Below, piece by piece: positions 13,301 to 23,323 of a stretch of 64,000 nt of DNA. Source of the DNA: Blastomussa wellsi. Taxonomy: Eukaryota > Cnidaria > Anthozoa > Scleractinia > Plerogyridae. The DNA is taken from assembly GCA_947652115.1 (NCBI GenBank), contig OX393570.1, positions 4,584,461 through 4,648,460 of the forward strand. The letters run 5' to 3'. The notes under the pieces were generated by a model. That model searched no databases. It saw only the letters and a list, made by a program, of their open reading frames with translations, and had not been told where the DNA came from. How positions within the stretch are numbered: the first letter of the stretch is position 1; each line of letters begins with the position of its first letter. The position numbers and the translations under genes were made by a program.

Positions 13301-16300
13301 TTCTTTCTCTATACCTGAAGGTATATGTATCGTCATTTTGCTGCAAGAAAAATGCTTTAGCTGGGCGTGCTCATATCTTAATGGATCCGCAGGCCACAGA
13401 TTCATAAAACAGTTCTTCTAGGAACCATAAAAAACGGTTCTACTAGGAACCACCCAAAAACGGCTCCTTTAGGAGCCACCAAATCTTAGAAAGTCATGGT
13501 CAACAAAGCCAACATGGTAAAAATATTGAATAAAATTTGTTTTCACTGGCCGCGGGAAAACTGGGTGATACAAATTCCATCAAACATTCTTGTTCTCAGA
13601 GCCTGTATTCCTTTGGTAGCAACCAAAAGAAAACAAGCTGGCTATGGGGATGAGACTGATTGATCGAGTGGTAAATGGAGGTTTTATTCATGCAAATGGA
13701 AAATCGATGTCCATGGCCAAATCGATGACGGTCAAGCTTTAAAATAACTGTGACTGCTGTTTTATGGTATGTGAACCATACCTTGTGAAAAATATTTATC
13801 GATTTGAATGTCTGTAGTGAATGAACTTTACCTTTGTAGTGAATCAACTTTTGATGTGTTCTGAATCAACTTCAATGTGAATCAATTGACTGTTAGTGAA
13901 TTGAGCAAAACGATTTTGGAGCGAAACAACTGCAAACCTACCTGAATAGTCAGTTAGACCTGAATAGTCGGTTAAGAGTAAGAAAGAGAAATTCGATGTT
14001 TTAAAAGACAGAGCTAATCATTTGAAGATTGAAGTTTTATAGAATTAAATTTGCCAAATTTTAATCAAAATGTGCCACACATTACCAATTTAAAAAATAT
14101 TTAACCTTGGGTCATTTTTGTCTGTGATGTTTTCCACAAGTAACCACATTAAATAAAAGTGGACAACATGGAATATAATTTTCATACAACTGTATGGCTT
14201 ATGATATAGCTTACATGTATTCAAATTTGTCCGACCAAAGACTAATATTAATGTAACTCGCACAACTCAGTTTCAGAAATGCCTCAAATTAAAAACTAGT
14301 ATCAAGTGAGCGGGCAAGCGAGTTACGTTCAACAACAACAGCTTTAGGAAACAGTACAGAATCCAACTTTCCTAGCTCCACTCAGGGGCGTAGCCAGGGG
14401 GTGGTTCCAGGGGTTCCGGAACCCCCCCTTTTGGACTGAAAAAAAAAATTAAAATAAAAATAAAAAATCGAAATCCCCGTTTCGATAGGATCTTCGAGGC
14501 TTTCGAAGTAAAAGAAAAGAAAATTTATTTTAAGAATAACATGCAACAGATTTCGATAATCAAAATATGACGTGACGAGGACAGATCATTGAGCCTTTCG
14601 TGGATGCGAACCTGCAATATAGGATTCAGCGGATTCAGCGGCTGTTTTGGCCTTACTTCCTTACTTCCTTACAAAAGAGCACTCACAATTCCTCTGTTGG
14701 ATCATCTTATTTCTGAGATGGACACATACTTTGACCCCAGTAATGATGCTGTGCTGTCTTCCCTCCTGTGTGTACTTCCAGCCTTGATAGTATCACAGGA
14801 AGGAAATCCTGTACAAGTCGCGTTAGAGTATTATGCGGATGACCTACCATCGCCTCAAGTATTTGATGTGGAAATTTACCGTTGGCGGCGCAAGTGGCTA
14901 GATGCTGACCATGACCTTCCCAGCAGTGCAGTTCAGGCCTTGCATGAATGTGACCACGAATTCTTTCCAAACGTAAACAGGCTGCTTCGCATTTTATGTA
15001 CATTACCAATCACATCTGCAGAATGCGAGAGATCATTCAGTACATTGCGCCGACTGAAGACTTACTTAAGATCAACAATGACCAGTGAGCGCGAGACAGG
15101 ACTTGCCCTGATGAACATTCACTACGGCAGAAAAATTGATGTTGGTGAAATAATCAACATTTTTTCACGAAAGAATCCACGCCGCCTCCTTCTGTCTGAC
15201 ATTCTGGCTGATTAAAATATTAAATGCGGGACTACACGACTACAGAATCCGATGAGTATGTAAAGACGCGACTACAGAATCTGATGAGTATGTAAAGTAT
15301 TTTACAACGATTAATGTAATCTCCTAAGAAAAGCTTCTACGTTTGAAAAAAAGAAATGCCGTTTCAAGCTAAATTCAATTTGGAACCCCCCCATGCAAAA
15401 ATGCTGGCTACGCCCCTGCCACTGACAAACTAAAGAGAGATTTTAATCAGTATTTCCATTTAAATTGACCTTCAATGAAATTCATATCTATGATATAAAG
15501 CAACGCAAATGAAGGACACGGGACCCATTTCTGTTTACTCGAGTGAAATATCACCTTTAGAAGTTAATCAACTCCTCGCTTCTTCATACCTGAATGCTTG
15601 GTTATGTGTACATACTGCGAGGAGAATTAAATTTTGATCACTTTTAAAGAGTTAATCAGATTTAGATTTAGGGTTTGGGACTTCAAAATTTACCACAATT
15701 AATTGATATGTGGGCAACTGTGAAGAAGAGCTTCCGATCCCAAGAATATTTTACAAGGAAGCAAGTTATTTCGCTTTAAAGTAAGTTTTGTATCGCGAGC
15801 ATTATAATAAACAAATTTTAGAGCGGAAAACATGAACATATACTAATTTATATCGCTGCAGTAGACCTATAATTAAACGTAACTCACTAAATACTGGGGA
15901 CATTAATTCATTAATTCAAACGCGACTCGACCGGCCGCAATTTCCCATTACACTTTAGTAGCGAATGTTCAGAGAACGCGATTAGCCAAATGATTAGCCA
16001 GCGATCGACCAACCCAATTCTTAAACATCCAGCACATTCTAAAAGCTTTCTGGAAACTTAATACGTAATCAAACTTACCTCTGGTACAAACTGCAGAGAC
16101 ATTTCATCGGTATTCCCATCAAACTATCTCCTTGAAACAAGTCAAATCAACGATAAAATGCTTCGTAAAATATCCACGCATCGTAAACACATGCGACGCC
16201 ATGATACACACGACCTCACAACAGTATCGCCTTTCAAAGTTAATAAAGTCGTCTATTAAATAATGCTTAACTTTGAACGTTGCTGGGGGTCCGATTGTCT

Positions 16301-17713
16301 CTTAGGACCCATTCCTTAATTCACATGAGAACAATGTGTCCTCGTTTGCCACCACCTGCAGACTAAGTAAATTTAAAGTTGGACAAATCCGTTTAGCTAT
16401 AGAGTCTACATTGGTTGCCGAGTGTCGTCATTTAATTTCTTGGTCAAGCGTGGGTATATAAGGACAAGTGCAATTCTTTTAGGTTACAGGAATGACTGTA
16501 AAACAACATCTGTTGCAAGGCTTTGGACTTCAACCTTATTAGAAGCGTAGAATAAATATGTGGATGATCAAACTCCAAAAGCTTGAAGTTTACTTAATAT
16601 CTTCTTGTTCAAGAAAATTTCAAAATCTACCATGCAGAGAAGCGGGGTTTAATTGAGAGTGGGGATGGGGTGGGGGGATGAGGGGTGGCGCTTATTAGAG
16701 AGGTGGGCATAAAGAGACTGGGACTTGCTCTGGTTCATAAAGCGCTCTTGTACTAACAGAGCGACAGACACCAAAAACGAATTCTGGATCAAATTATATG
16801 GAACAGTCTGTCAACTGACATTAGAGACATTTTAAATTCTTTCAATCCAAAATCAACCTTAGAATGGACAACAGAAATATATAATTATATTAGCGACAAA
16901 GAGCTAAGAAAATATTAGCTAGATTTCATCTCGGATGTGTGTAATAAGAAATAATACTGATACAGTATAAGCCGCCTTCTATATTTCATAATTAAAATAA
17001 TATTGCGGTCATCTAGCTCAAAATAGTTTGCTGACTCGCCTGCTGTATCAAGTGCTATCAGTTTGTTATGACAAATTGCTGGTTTGCAACCAATCCTGAG
17101 AGATTCAAATGACAATATAAGCGTGGCGGCCATGTTGGATGACCAAACAAAAGAGGCCAACCAGAAATCTTTTGTTCATGTCATCCAACATGACGTCGGT
17201 TACGTCACTTGCAAACCAAGAATAGATATTGACAGAAGGCAAATAGATACGATAATCAAAATCCATTTTTCAACAAGTGCTTAATATAATGTGTTTTAAC
17301 CTTTTTGGCAGAATTGTCTGATCAGTCTGATATATTCACTGTTTCTATTTCTAATCATTCTCATTTCAACATATTTCAACTTTCTGAAGGAAAAGTCCAG
17401 AAGTATTATAAGTTCTAATTTGTTCCGGTTGGTAAATTTCAAGGCATTACTTTCCAACTCAATGACTAATCTTTGTACATTCCGAAGTTTTTAATTCTCC
17501 GGGAATTAAAAGAAAAGTAGAAATTAAAAGCAAAAGCTTGATTGGAATTAATAACACTCGTATAGATGTATAAATTCAGTTATTCCATGCATCCATGACG
17601 TTGTTATCGGAAATGAAACTTCAGTCGAACCAAATAAATTCGGGCCAAATCTACAGTGCAAAGAAAAATACATGAAACATGTGAAATGATAAGTTAACAT
17701 GGCATGCAGTGAT

Positions 17714-17753
<40 letters not shown>

Positions 17754-18141
17754 CCAGCAAGTCAGTCAGTCAGTTTCAGTCCAGAAATTTGCAAATACGA
17801 CAGTAAACAAACAAACTTTATTTTGCTCATAATGAACTTTAGTCGGTATCCGTGTAAACACGAAAAACAAAAGATATCAGGAGTTGAAAGAGACGTATCA
17901 ACATTAATTCGTTTCATTTTTAGAGGAATAAGCCACAGACTTCAGAACTGACCGCGTAAACAAACACGCGTGCAACATTACAATAACATTCAAGAGTCGT
18001 TCGCTTGTTTGAAACAAACACAGTTAGCAACAACTCCATTGTTTTATAGTTTTTACCTGCTTTAGTCTTTGCAGCTACGCTGGAAAAGATGGCTGCAAGT
18101 ATTGCCAGAAAATGAAGTCCTATTCCATATGTTCTCTTCAT
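7309..18141 (-). CDS. gene B: paralogue of gene A with a transposon-expanded intron (partial, two exons)
   Basis: Exon 1 (18057-18141) starts at ATG 18141 and encodes 28 residues with a signal peptide (HFLAILAAIFSSVAA). It ends in phase 1 at GTAAAA, followed by the same CTATAAAAC context as gene A. Exon 2 (7309-7411, 103 bases) follows an ACGTAG acceptor and encodes an acidic stem (EEDRD), one membrane segment and CCCFWK, ending in phase 2 at GTGAGT. Exon lengths and phases equal those of gene A. Intron 1 is about 9 kb longer than in gene A because of the element at 7444-16357, whose end sits only about 30 bases from the exon-2 acceptor. Further 3' exons were not found. Whether the locus still splices correctly is unknown. 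Confidence 0.6.
7468..8068. mobile_element. ~600-bp repeat inserted in the left terminal repeat of the 8.9-kb element
   Basis: The left terminal repeat is interrupted between GGACACAT and TTCTCATG. In the right terminal repeat the same bases are adjacent, separated only by TG. The insert contains several copies of a GCGCGCAACA / CAACTTGTCGCGCAAC motif in both orientations and no coding frame. It is a non-autonomous insertion of unknown class. Confidence 0.6.
8091..9216. other. 5' region of the element gene, no other gene seen
   Basis: AT-rich leader of the element. It contains AAGATGGCGGACGAGC near 8684, but no supported exon. It is presumed to hold the promoter of the gene that starts at 9217. 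Confidence 0.35.
9217..13265 (+). CDS. element-borne gene: ~1270-residue transposase-like protein, two exons plus one frameshift
   Basis: Exon 1 (9217-10101, 295 codons) starts MAGFFNCGFARV and ends in phase 0 at GTGAGA. The acceptor TACACACAG at 10321-10329 joins to exon 2, which opens INYSELARKYG. Exon 2 runs open to about 13059, and the natural C-terminus continues in another frame to the stop at 13265. Landmarks are WSDHSSLMNHGH, a cysteine/histidine cluster (FHGDHPAQ then HFGCCGC, about 305 codons into exon 2), YYHSITCHAP and a C-terminal LLKHWKI. I recognise this combination as a multicopy family of uncharacterised proteins in cnidarian gene sets, behaving like a transposon. I cannot assign a transposase superfamily or catalytic residues. 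The terminal repeats around it support mobile-element status. Confidence 0.65.
13266..14377. other. 3' part of the 8.9-kb element, no gene seen
   Basis: Three short hairpin-like units built on GGTTCTACTAGGAACC / GGCTCCTTTAGGAGCC lie at 13410-13480. The remainder is AT-rich and has no supported coding sequence. Confidence 0.4.
14383..15418 (+). mobile_element. nested non-autonomous hAT-family transposon
   Basis: The element starts CAGGGGCGTAGCCAG and ends CTGGCTACGCCCCTG. It is flanked by a CCACT duplication at 14378-14382 and 15419-15423. hAT elements of the 5-bp target-duplication type fit. It retains only the 3' part of a transposase gene and lies inside the 8.9-kb element. Confidence 0.85.
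14589..15215 (+). pseudogene. hAT transposase C-terminal remnant
   Basis: This 208-codon open frame ends with the hAT dimerisation region, FPNVNRLLRILCTLP followed by SAECERSFSTLRRLKTYLR, which is diagnostic for the superfamily. The N-terminal BED finger and most of the RNase H-like catalytic fold are missing, so the element is internally deleted and cannot encode an active enzyme. The first ~40 codons cross a CTTACTTCCTTACTTCC low-complexity tract and are probably not native protein. Confidence 0.8.
15424..16307. other. right flank of the 8.9-kb element, no gene seen
   Basis: AT-rich sequence between the nested hAT and the right terminal repeat. No coding, splice or repeat signature could be supported. 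Confidence 0.3.
16748..16918 (+). pseudogene. possible retrotransposon 3' coding fragment or terminal exon
   Basis: After TACTAACAG, a good branch-point-plus-acceptor string, a 53-codon frame opens. It contains IIWNSLSTDIRDILNSF and closes with YISDKELRKY at a TAG (16916-16918). The pattern 'WN.L...IR' near a C-terminus resembles CR1/L2-like LINE products, so a LINE fragment is the likelier reading. A real terminal exon cannot be excluded. Confidence 0.3.
17708..17775. repeat. CAGT microsatellite in intron 1 of gene B
   Basis: About 16 near-perfect CAGT units with a few interruptions. A shorter tract occupies the equivalent place in gene A (about 3412-3428), so the repeat predates the gene duplication. 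Confidence 0.85.
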
Positions 18142-19233
18142 CGTGAGCCTGGCTGAACCTCTTGACTCTACGAGCAAACTCTTCACAGTATACTTTCAGT
18201 CAAGAACTGTTTTAGTTTTTAATATGCGCATATTTGAGTCTTTAGAAGAACGCCTTTTGTTTTCTCCTCTTTTGTTATTATCGGAATTTGTTTTGCGTCA
18301 CGTTGCCAAATTTTATCACGCTGTAGAAATTTGCAACTCGGTTTGATTGCCAGGATTTTTATGCACATTTCTTGGGCTTTGTGATCCAGCTGTTTTCCCA
18401 ACAAAATTCTGGATTATTGGACAGTAAGTTTGAATTTTTCCCCTGTTTTGGAGCGAATGTTTTCGTTTAGGTTAATTTCTAAGATATCGCTTTGAGGCTT
18501 TCTATATTTTATGACGTGGACCGTATATGATAATTTGGATCTTCGCAAAAAGTGATCATGATTCAAAAATACGGTGACGTAAAAAAATTAAGACGGATTC
18601 CACACAAAGTTCAAGCAACAAGCGATTACTAAAAATCACTTATGAACACCGTTTGAAACTACTATTTTTAAATTCTAAAGCATCCCGGCTCTAGAAAATA
18701 CTAATTTGAACAATCGTGAAACGGCCGTTTTGATTGAAACTGATGGATAAATTCAATTTCAATTTTCTTTCACGGGGAAGGCTATTTAACTGAGATAATT
18801 TTTTTCGTCACTGTATTCAAAATGCCACCATGCTTTGAGATTGTTTGATAAATTTAGTTTTGACAAAACTACACAAATACGTCAGCTGCTGCATTCTCTT
18901 GTACGCCCTTGTATTGGCGTGGAGCCATCAGGCCTACGATTGCCCTTCTAGGCCCTGTATCCCTGGCCCCTTTTCGAGTTCTCAGGATCGGGTCCTCAGT
19001 CCACTGGGGCTCCTCCTCATGTTCTCTTGGTTCCGTCTCCAGTCCTCCTCTTACTTGAATCCGACACCTCAGTAGCCACGCCTTATCTGTACAAAACATG
19101 GCGGCCTGAACGGCTGTTCTGTTTTTTGATGTTGTTTATCTTTCATCGTCCCTATTGAGTTTTTTCAGCGTATGTCGTTCGTTCGAACACAGACACCGAT
19201 TGCAATGTAGACAATGTAGTTTGACGTGCTAGT
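18142..19233. other. intergenic region between gene B and the gene at 19234
   Basis: The two genes are transcribed away from each other. The first ~250 bases keep similarity to the gene A upstream region and probably contain the gene B promoter. A GC-richer patch at 18890-19080 has no recognised coding or repeat identity. Confidence 0.35.
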
Positions 19234-22200
19234 ATGATATCTCCAACTGCTTTGAACATGTTTTCGCCCTCTCCCGCCAGTTCAGAAGACATTGGATCGT
19301 CGGCTCTATTTCCATCTCTTGATACAGGCCTTTCAACTTCTGGCATGACGTCTGAAGAGGTCGACGAGCAAGCCGAAACTGAAGAATCTGAATAGTAAGC
19401 TATCATGCTTGTGTTTTATCAAGTCATCTTACAGCAGATTGCTCCAGAGCTTGAAAAGACTCAAACTGCAGAATTCAGGGCCACTTCGGTCCACTTCATG
19501 TGTCGGGACCTTTTGCAGAACGAGGAATAACACAACAGACTCTATTCTTGTTCAATGACATGCAAATAAGTGGCCCTTTATTCTGTAGTTTAGCCGTTTA
19601 CTTGAGCTATCATTATGGATGATGAAGTTTCATTCATACTTTTTGTTGGATAGGATAGATTCATATAATTCATTTGGTAGCTAAAACTTCCCATGGGGGA
19701 AAAAATTGGCGGCAAAATTAATGACCACTAAGGAAAGAAGTTAACTTGGAGGGTTGTATTCTTTTCTCAGTATTGATGCTGCAGAATCCACCAAAGCAGA
19801 ATTGATGGAAAAAGCCCTTTTGGAGGCATCTGAGGTATAATGAAGTCAATATTATTATTATTATTATTTTATTATAATTATTTATTTATTATATCCTTTG
19901 TTATTTGTATGTACAGTTGAGTTTCTATAACTTAAACCCTCAATTACTCCAACCCCCAATAACATGATCGAGGCAGGAAAAGCTCAACAGATCGCAAATG
20001 AAATACGCTACATCCTTGATGTAAGATGGCCAAACACTACGAAGATCTATGGGCAAAAACTCAGGAAGACAGGATGATGGTTCAAATCAGAAGAAAGAAG
20101 TGGAAATGGATAGGCCACACGCTAAGAAAACCACACAACAGCGTAACTAAACAGGCACTTTTCTGGAATCCTCAAGGAAAGAGAAACCGTGGGAGGCCGA
20201 AAAACAACTGGAGAAGATCAGCCGAACAAGAACTGCGGCAAATAGGTCTGCAATGGACCCAAATTGAACACCAGGTCCAGGACAGAGAACAGTGGAAGAG
20301 TACTGTAAACGAGCTATGCTCCACATAGGAGCTAAGGCCAATAACGTGAACTTCGTTTGACTTTCCAGTTATCAGAATTCAACTGTACTGTACATGATTT
20401 TAAAAGTACAGCTAAAGCATGAACATGTATGTCTTATTGTGAAAGCTAAAGCATAAACATGTATGTCTAATTGTGAAAGCTTCTACTGCAGTGTAGCTGT
20501 AACTAGTACAGTACATTCACACTTTGTTTCACCCATCAGTATGCACGGAACCCGTTGGCTACCTGTATTTCTGTACTGTAGTTTCTGGGCTTGATCTGAG
20601 ATAAGAGCTTTGACAACCAAAATATTCTATGAGCAACCACACTTGGTCTTGCGTTTGCCCCAGGGGCAACTGGACATAAAAAGTAAATTTTGAACCCTGT
20701 TCATCCATAAAGAAGTCGCATAAATCAGCTGAGCCAAATGGATTGTATTGTTAAACCTCACGAGAAGCTGCTGTTGATCCTCCATGATGCCCTAAATGTG
20801 AGGCATACTAGATTCTTGATAGAGTGGTCTTGGCTCACGTGCTACCTAAGGTCACAGTGTTGTGTCCTTGGGCAAGACACTCTCTAATTGTCTGTTTTTC
20901 GGTCCAGTATGGGAACAGATAACCCAATAATTGAAGCTGAAAGGCTAGCATCCCATTCAGGTGGAGTACAAGTAGATTTTCTCCAGGACCGATTAATTTT
21001 CTTTCACACTACTGTAACTGTGGGGACCATTGCTGGCTTGTTGTCCTTTATTGTTGGTCCATAAGAAGACCTGATCCTATTGCCTTGTACTTTGACAAAT
21101 AAATGCATGTACAGAACTTATAAGAAAAAAAAGTTGGAGAAAAACCTCAGGAAGGAACAACAAGGAATCTTGGACTTTAAAAAGTATAATGTCTGATTAA
21201 TTTCAGCACATTTTACTTCAAAATGGTGGGAAGTTGCACGTTAAAGACATTGCTGATGGAATTGCTGAAAGTGGTCTTCTTCCACCAAGGTTAGTCAAAA
21301 TACATTTTGATGCTGAGGTCTGTGAGCTGCAACTGGACACTGCGTTTTGTTGACCATTAAATTAATGGCACTCACAAATAGGCATATTTGAGATCTTTTC
21401 ACAGAATACATGTACTGTAGTTCATCAACGAAAAGCCCCTTCCAAATGGTACCCTGACCCAATTATCTGGACATTTTCAAGAGAGGCATCTAAAGCTTCT
21501 GCAGAAAAAAATCATAATCATCAATATCCAAGCTCGAAGCATCTTCATTTTCCTCTGCAAAAATTCAATGTCAAAACAAAACGCCAATTTACTATAAAGG
21601 AAAGAAACTATGGAATAGCCTGAGCTCTGAAATTTTAAAGCAAACCAAGTGTCCAATCTTATAAAAAAAATAGTGTGCTTGCTTAAATAATTTTTTCTAT
21701 TGATTGACCATTAATTGTTAATAGTATATTTTATCTATTTCTCTTTCTCTCTCATCAGTTACTTGTCCCAGTTACTGAGAAGAAAAATCTGTTTATAAGC
21801 TTTCGTAAATGTTCCCCCAAAAACCATACCCAATTTCAGACCATAAAAGCCAAAATATGTACCCGTGTTCAGACAAAAACGGCTCAAAAACCATACCCTT
21901 TGTGGCGGCACATACCTATATACCTAATATAGGGGAGTACCCCACTCCTCCCCCCCCCCCCCCCCGCCGGGCATGTTATGCTACCAAACGTTTTCTAATT
22001 TTGCAGGTATTAAAATGTTGACGTCAGTTGTGTTATTTTTGGCCATCATAAATTGTGTACCACTTCATGGGATCCATATTATTACAGGCTATTATTTATT
22101 GGACTCCACGTGCACTTTACACCAACCTTAATTATACTCTTTTGTTGTAATTTGTAATTAGGGTTAGGTGAAAGTGAGATAAAGCATTTACCCTTTTAGT

Positions 22201-22564
22201 TATACATGTAATAAATAGTGCGGCTAAACTATTTGAATGTTTCTGTTCTTTTCTCAATTCTGGCCTGAAATTTTGGACTTCTCTCTCACAATGTACAGTA
22301 CATTATATTTAATTATGTTTTGTCCAGTGTCTTGTAAATTTCAATTTGTGACAATGTAATTATATATATTTTTTTGTAATTTATTATTTATAATTTTTCC
22401 CTGTTCCTGAACAATATACATTCTGTAATTAATGGGTTTTACAGTAATTTGCTTATTAATTTTTGCGTGTATAAAATATGTGCTAGATACATTCTGTGTT
22501 GCTTAATTGCTTACATTGCAGGTCAAAAGTTTTGAATAGTTTGGAATCAATTTTATATCGCGAG
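19234..22564 (+). CDS. unrecognised four-exon gene, 5' part only
   Basis: Exon 1 (19234-19394) starts MISPTALNMF and has a stop codon just upstream of the ATG. Exon 2 is 19771-19834, exon 3 is 21207-21289 and exon 4 is 22522-22564. Donors are GTAAGC, GTATAA, GTTAGT and GTAAGA, and acceptors are TTCTCAG, TTTCAG and TTGCAG. All phases agree (2, 0, 2, 0). The join gives 117 residues: a Ser/Glu-rich head, then a helical segment that includes LLQNGGKLHVKDIADGIAES and KVLNSLESILYRE. The segment looks like a small helix-turn-helix or winged-helix fold. I do not recognise the family. The 3' end is unresolved and may lie in the N gap. The gene converges on CEP63. Confidence 0.55.
19975..20328 (+). pseudogene. 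LINE 3' fragment in intron 2 of the gene at 19234
   Basis: The 100-codon frame at 20026 carries EDLWAKTQED, RRKKWKWIGHTLRK and GKRNRGRPKNNWRRS, ending near VNELCST. This is the conserved C-terminus of endonuclease/reverse-transcriptase LINEs. The preceding bases continue the match in another frame, so there is a frameshift near 20035. It is 5'-truncated, has no polymerase core, and is a dead insertion. Confidence 0.75.
20815..20990 (+). mobile_element. degenerate tRNA-derived SINE
   Basis: Contains TTGTGTCCTTGGGCAAGACA and GCTAGCATCCCATTCAGG, which are shared with the better-preserved SINE copies at 35078-35373 and 46405. The tRNA-like head is eroded. Confidence 0.5.
21790..21970. repeat. 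repeat fragment with poly-C tract
   Basis: It has ACCATACCC strings and a GGGGAGTACCCCACTCC end that runs into 18 C residues. Related sequence recurs at about 40325-41075. The class is unknown. Confidence 0.4.
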
Positions 22565-22686
22565 GTAAGAATGAATTCGCATGAGTCGACTTTTTTATAT
22601 GCTAATGTGCCGTTAAATGTTAAATATTAGAAAGGAACATACATTGTCGAAAATCACATGTTCTGAAATAAGCTGTTCTTTAAAAT

Positions 22687-22871
22687 ATAATTTGGTTTTA
22701 TCAACTGGGTTGATAATGTCAATTGGCCACCGTAAAGAGATTCAATTGCTGACGTTTCGAGCGTTAGCCCTTCGTAAGGGCTAACGCTCGAAACGTCAGC
22801 AATTGAATCTCTTTACGGTGGCCAATTGACATTATCAACCCAGTTGATAAAACCAAATTATATTGTTATAC

Positions 22872-22916
<45 letters not shown>

Positions 22917-22925
22917 CTATTCATT
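22687..22925. mobile_element. Penelope-derived short insertion with 181-bp palindrome
   Basis: The 239-bp insertion is flanked by a perfect 13-base duplication, TGTTCTTTAAAAT (22674-22686 and 22926-22938). Most of it is a perfect inverted repeat (arms 22684-22772 and 22776-22864, 89 bases each around CGT). The unique tail ends CCCCTCTATTCATT. The arm contains GACGTTTCGAGCGTTAGCCC, half of the hammerhead-ribozyme block known from Penelope-like retroelements. The head-to-head arrangement destroys the full ribozyme. Confidence 0.75.
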
Positions 22926-22949
22926 TGTTCTTTAAAATGTTAACTTGTG

Positions 22950-23098
22950 CAGGGTTGTCAATAAGCGCCAGGGACCGGCGATATTGCCGGCTACTTAAAC
23001 GTTTTTGCTGGCTACAATTTGGTGGAGATAAGCGGGAAAAAGCGGTCATTACAAAAACACTTAAAAGTGCCGTCTACTTTCAAAATATCTTATTGACA
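22950..23098. mobile_element. hAT element left end, truncated by the assembly gap
   Basis: Begins CAGGGTTGTCAATAAGCGCC and continues with CCGGCGATATTGCCGGCTAC. This parallels the inverted right end of the hAT at 29094-32578 (CAGGGTTCTCATTAAGTGCC, then ACCGGCTAC). The opposite end is not seen and may be in the gap. Confidence 0.6.
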
Positions 23099-23298
23099 NN
23101 NNNNNNNNNNNNNNNNNNNNNNNNNNNNNNNNNNNNNNNNNNNNNNNNNNNNNNNNNNNNNNNNNNNNNNNNNNNNNNNNNNNNNNNNNNNNNNNNNNNN
23201 NNNNNNNNNNNNNNNNNNNNNNNNNNNNNNNNNNNNNNNNNNNNNNNNNNNNNNNNNNNNNNNNNNNNNNNNNNNNNNNNNNNNNNNNNNNNNNNNNN
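23099..23298. other. assembly gap (200 N)
   Basis: Exactly 200 consecutive undetermined bases, so the real length is unknown. It separates the plus-strand gene at 19234 from the last CEP63 exon. Confidence 1.
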
Positions 23299-23323
23299 GT
23301 ACTTCTGTATAATATAGTCTGTG

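Larger units (their letters stand above)
7444..16357 (+). mobile_element. 8.9-kb DNA-transposon-like element with terminal inverted repeats
   Basis: The left end (AGGTGGTGGCAAAC at 7444, continuing as TTCTCATGTGAATTAAGG at about 8069) is the inverted copy of the right end (16308-16357). Allowing for an insertion in the left copy, about 48 of 49 bases match. The size of the enclosed block agrees with the extra length of gene B intron 1 relative to gene A. Inside are the two-exon gene at 9217-13265 and a nested hAT. I see no clear target-site duplication. The alternative is that the two ends are independent copies of a dispersed repeat. Confidence 0.55.

Noticed and set aside
17708..17775. CRISPR-like short regular repeat
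   Set aside because: It is a plain CAGT microsatellite without spacers.
16914..18300. Short open frames on both strands around gene B exon 1
   Set aside because: Except for the signal-peptide exon, none has a splice partner or a match in the gene A duplicate.
18869..19099. 76-codon minus-strand frame with many Glu and Arg residues
   Set aside because: No splice support and no repeat or family identity. An overlapping plus-strand frame of equal length suggests composition bias.
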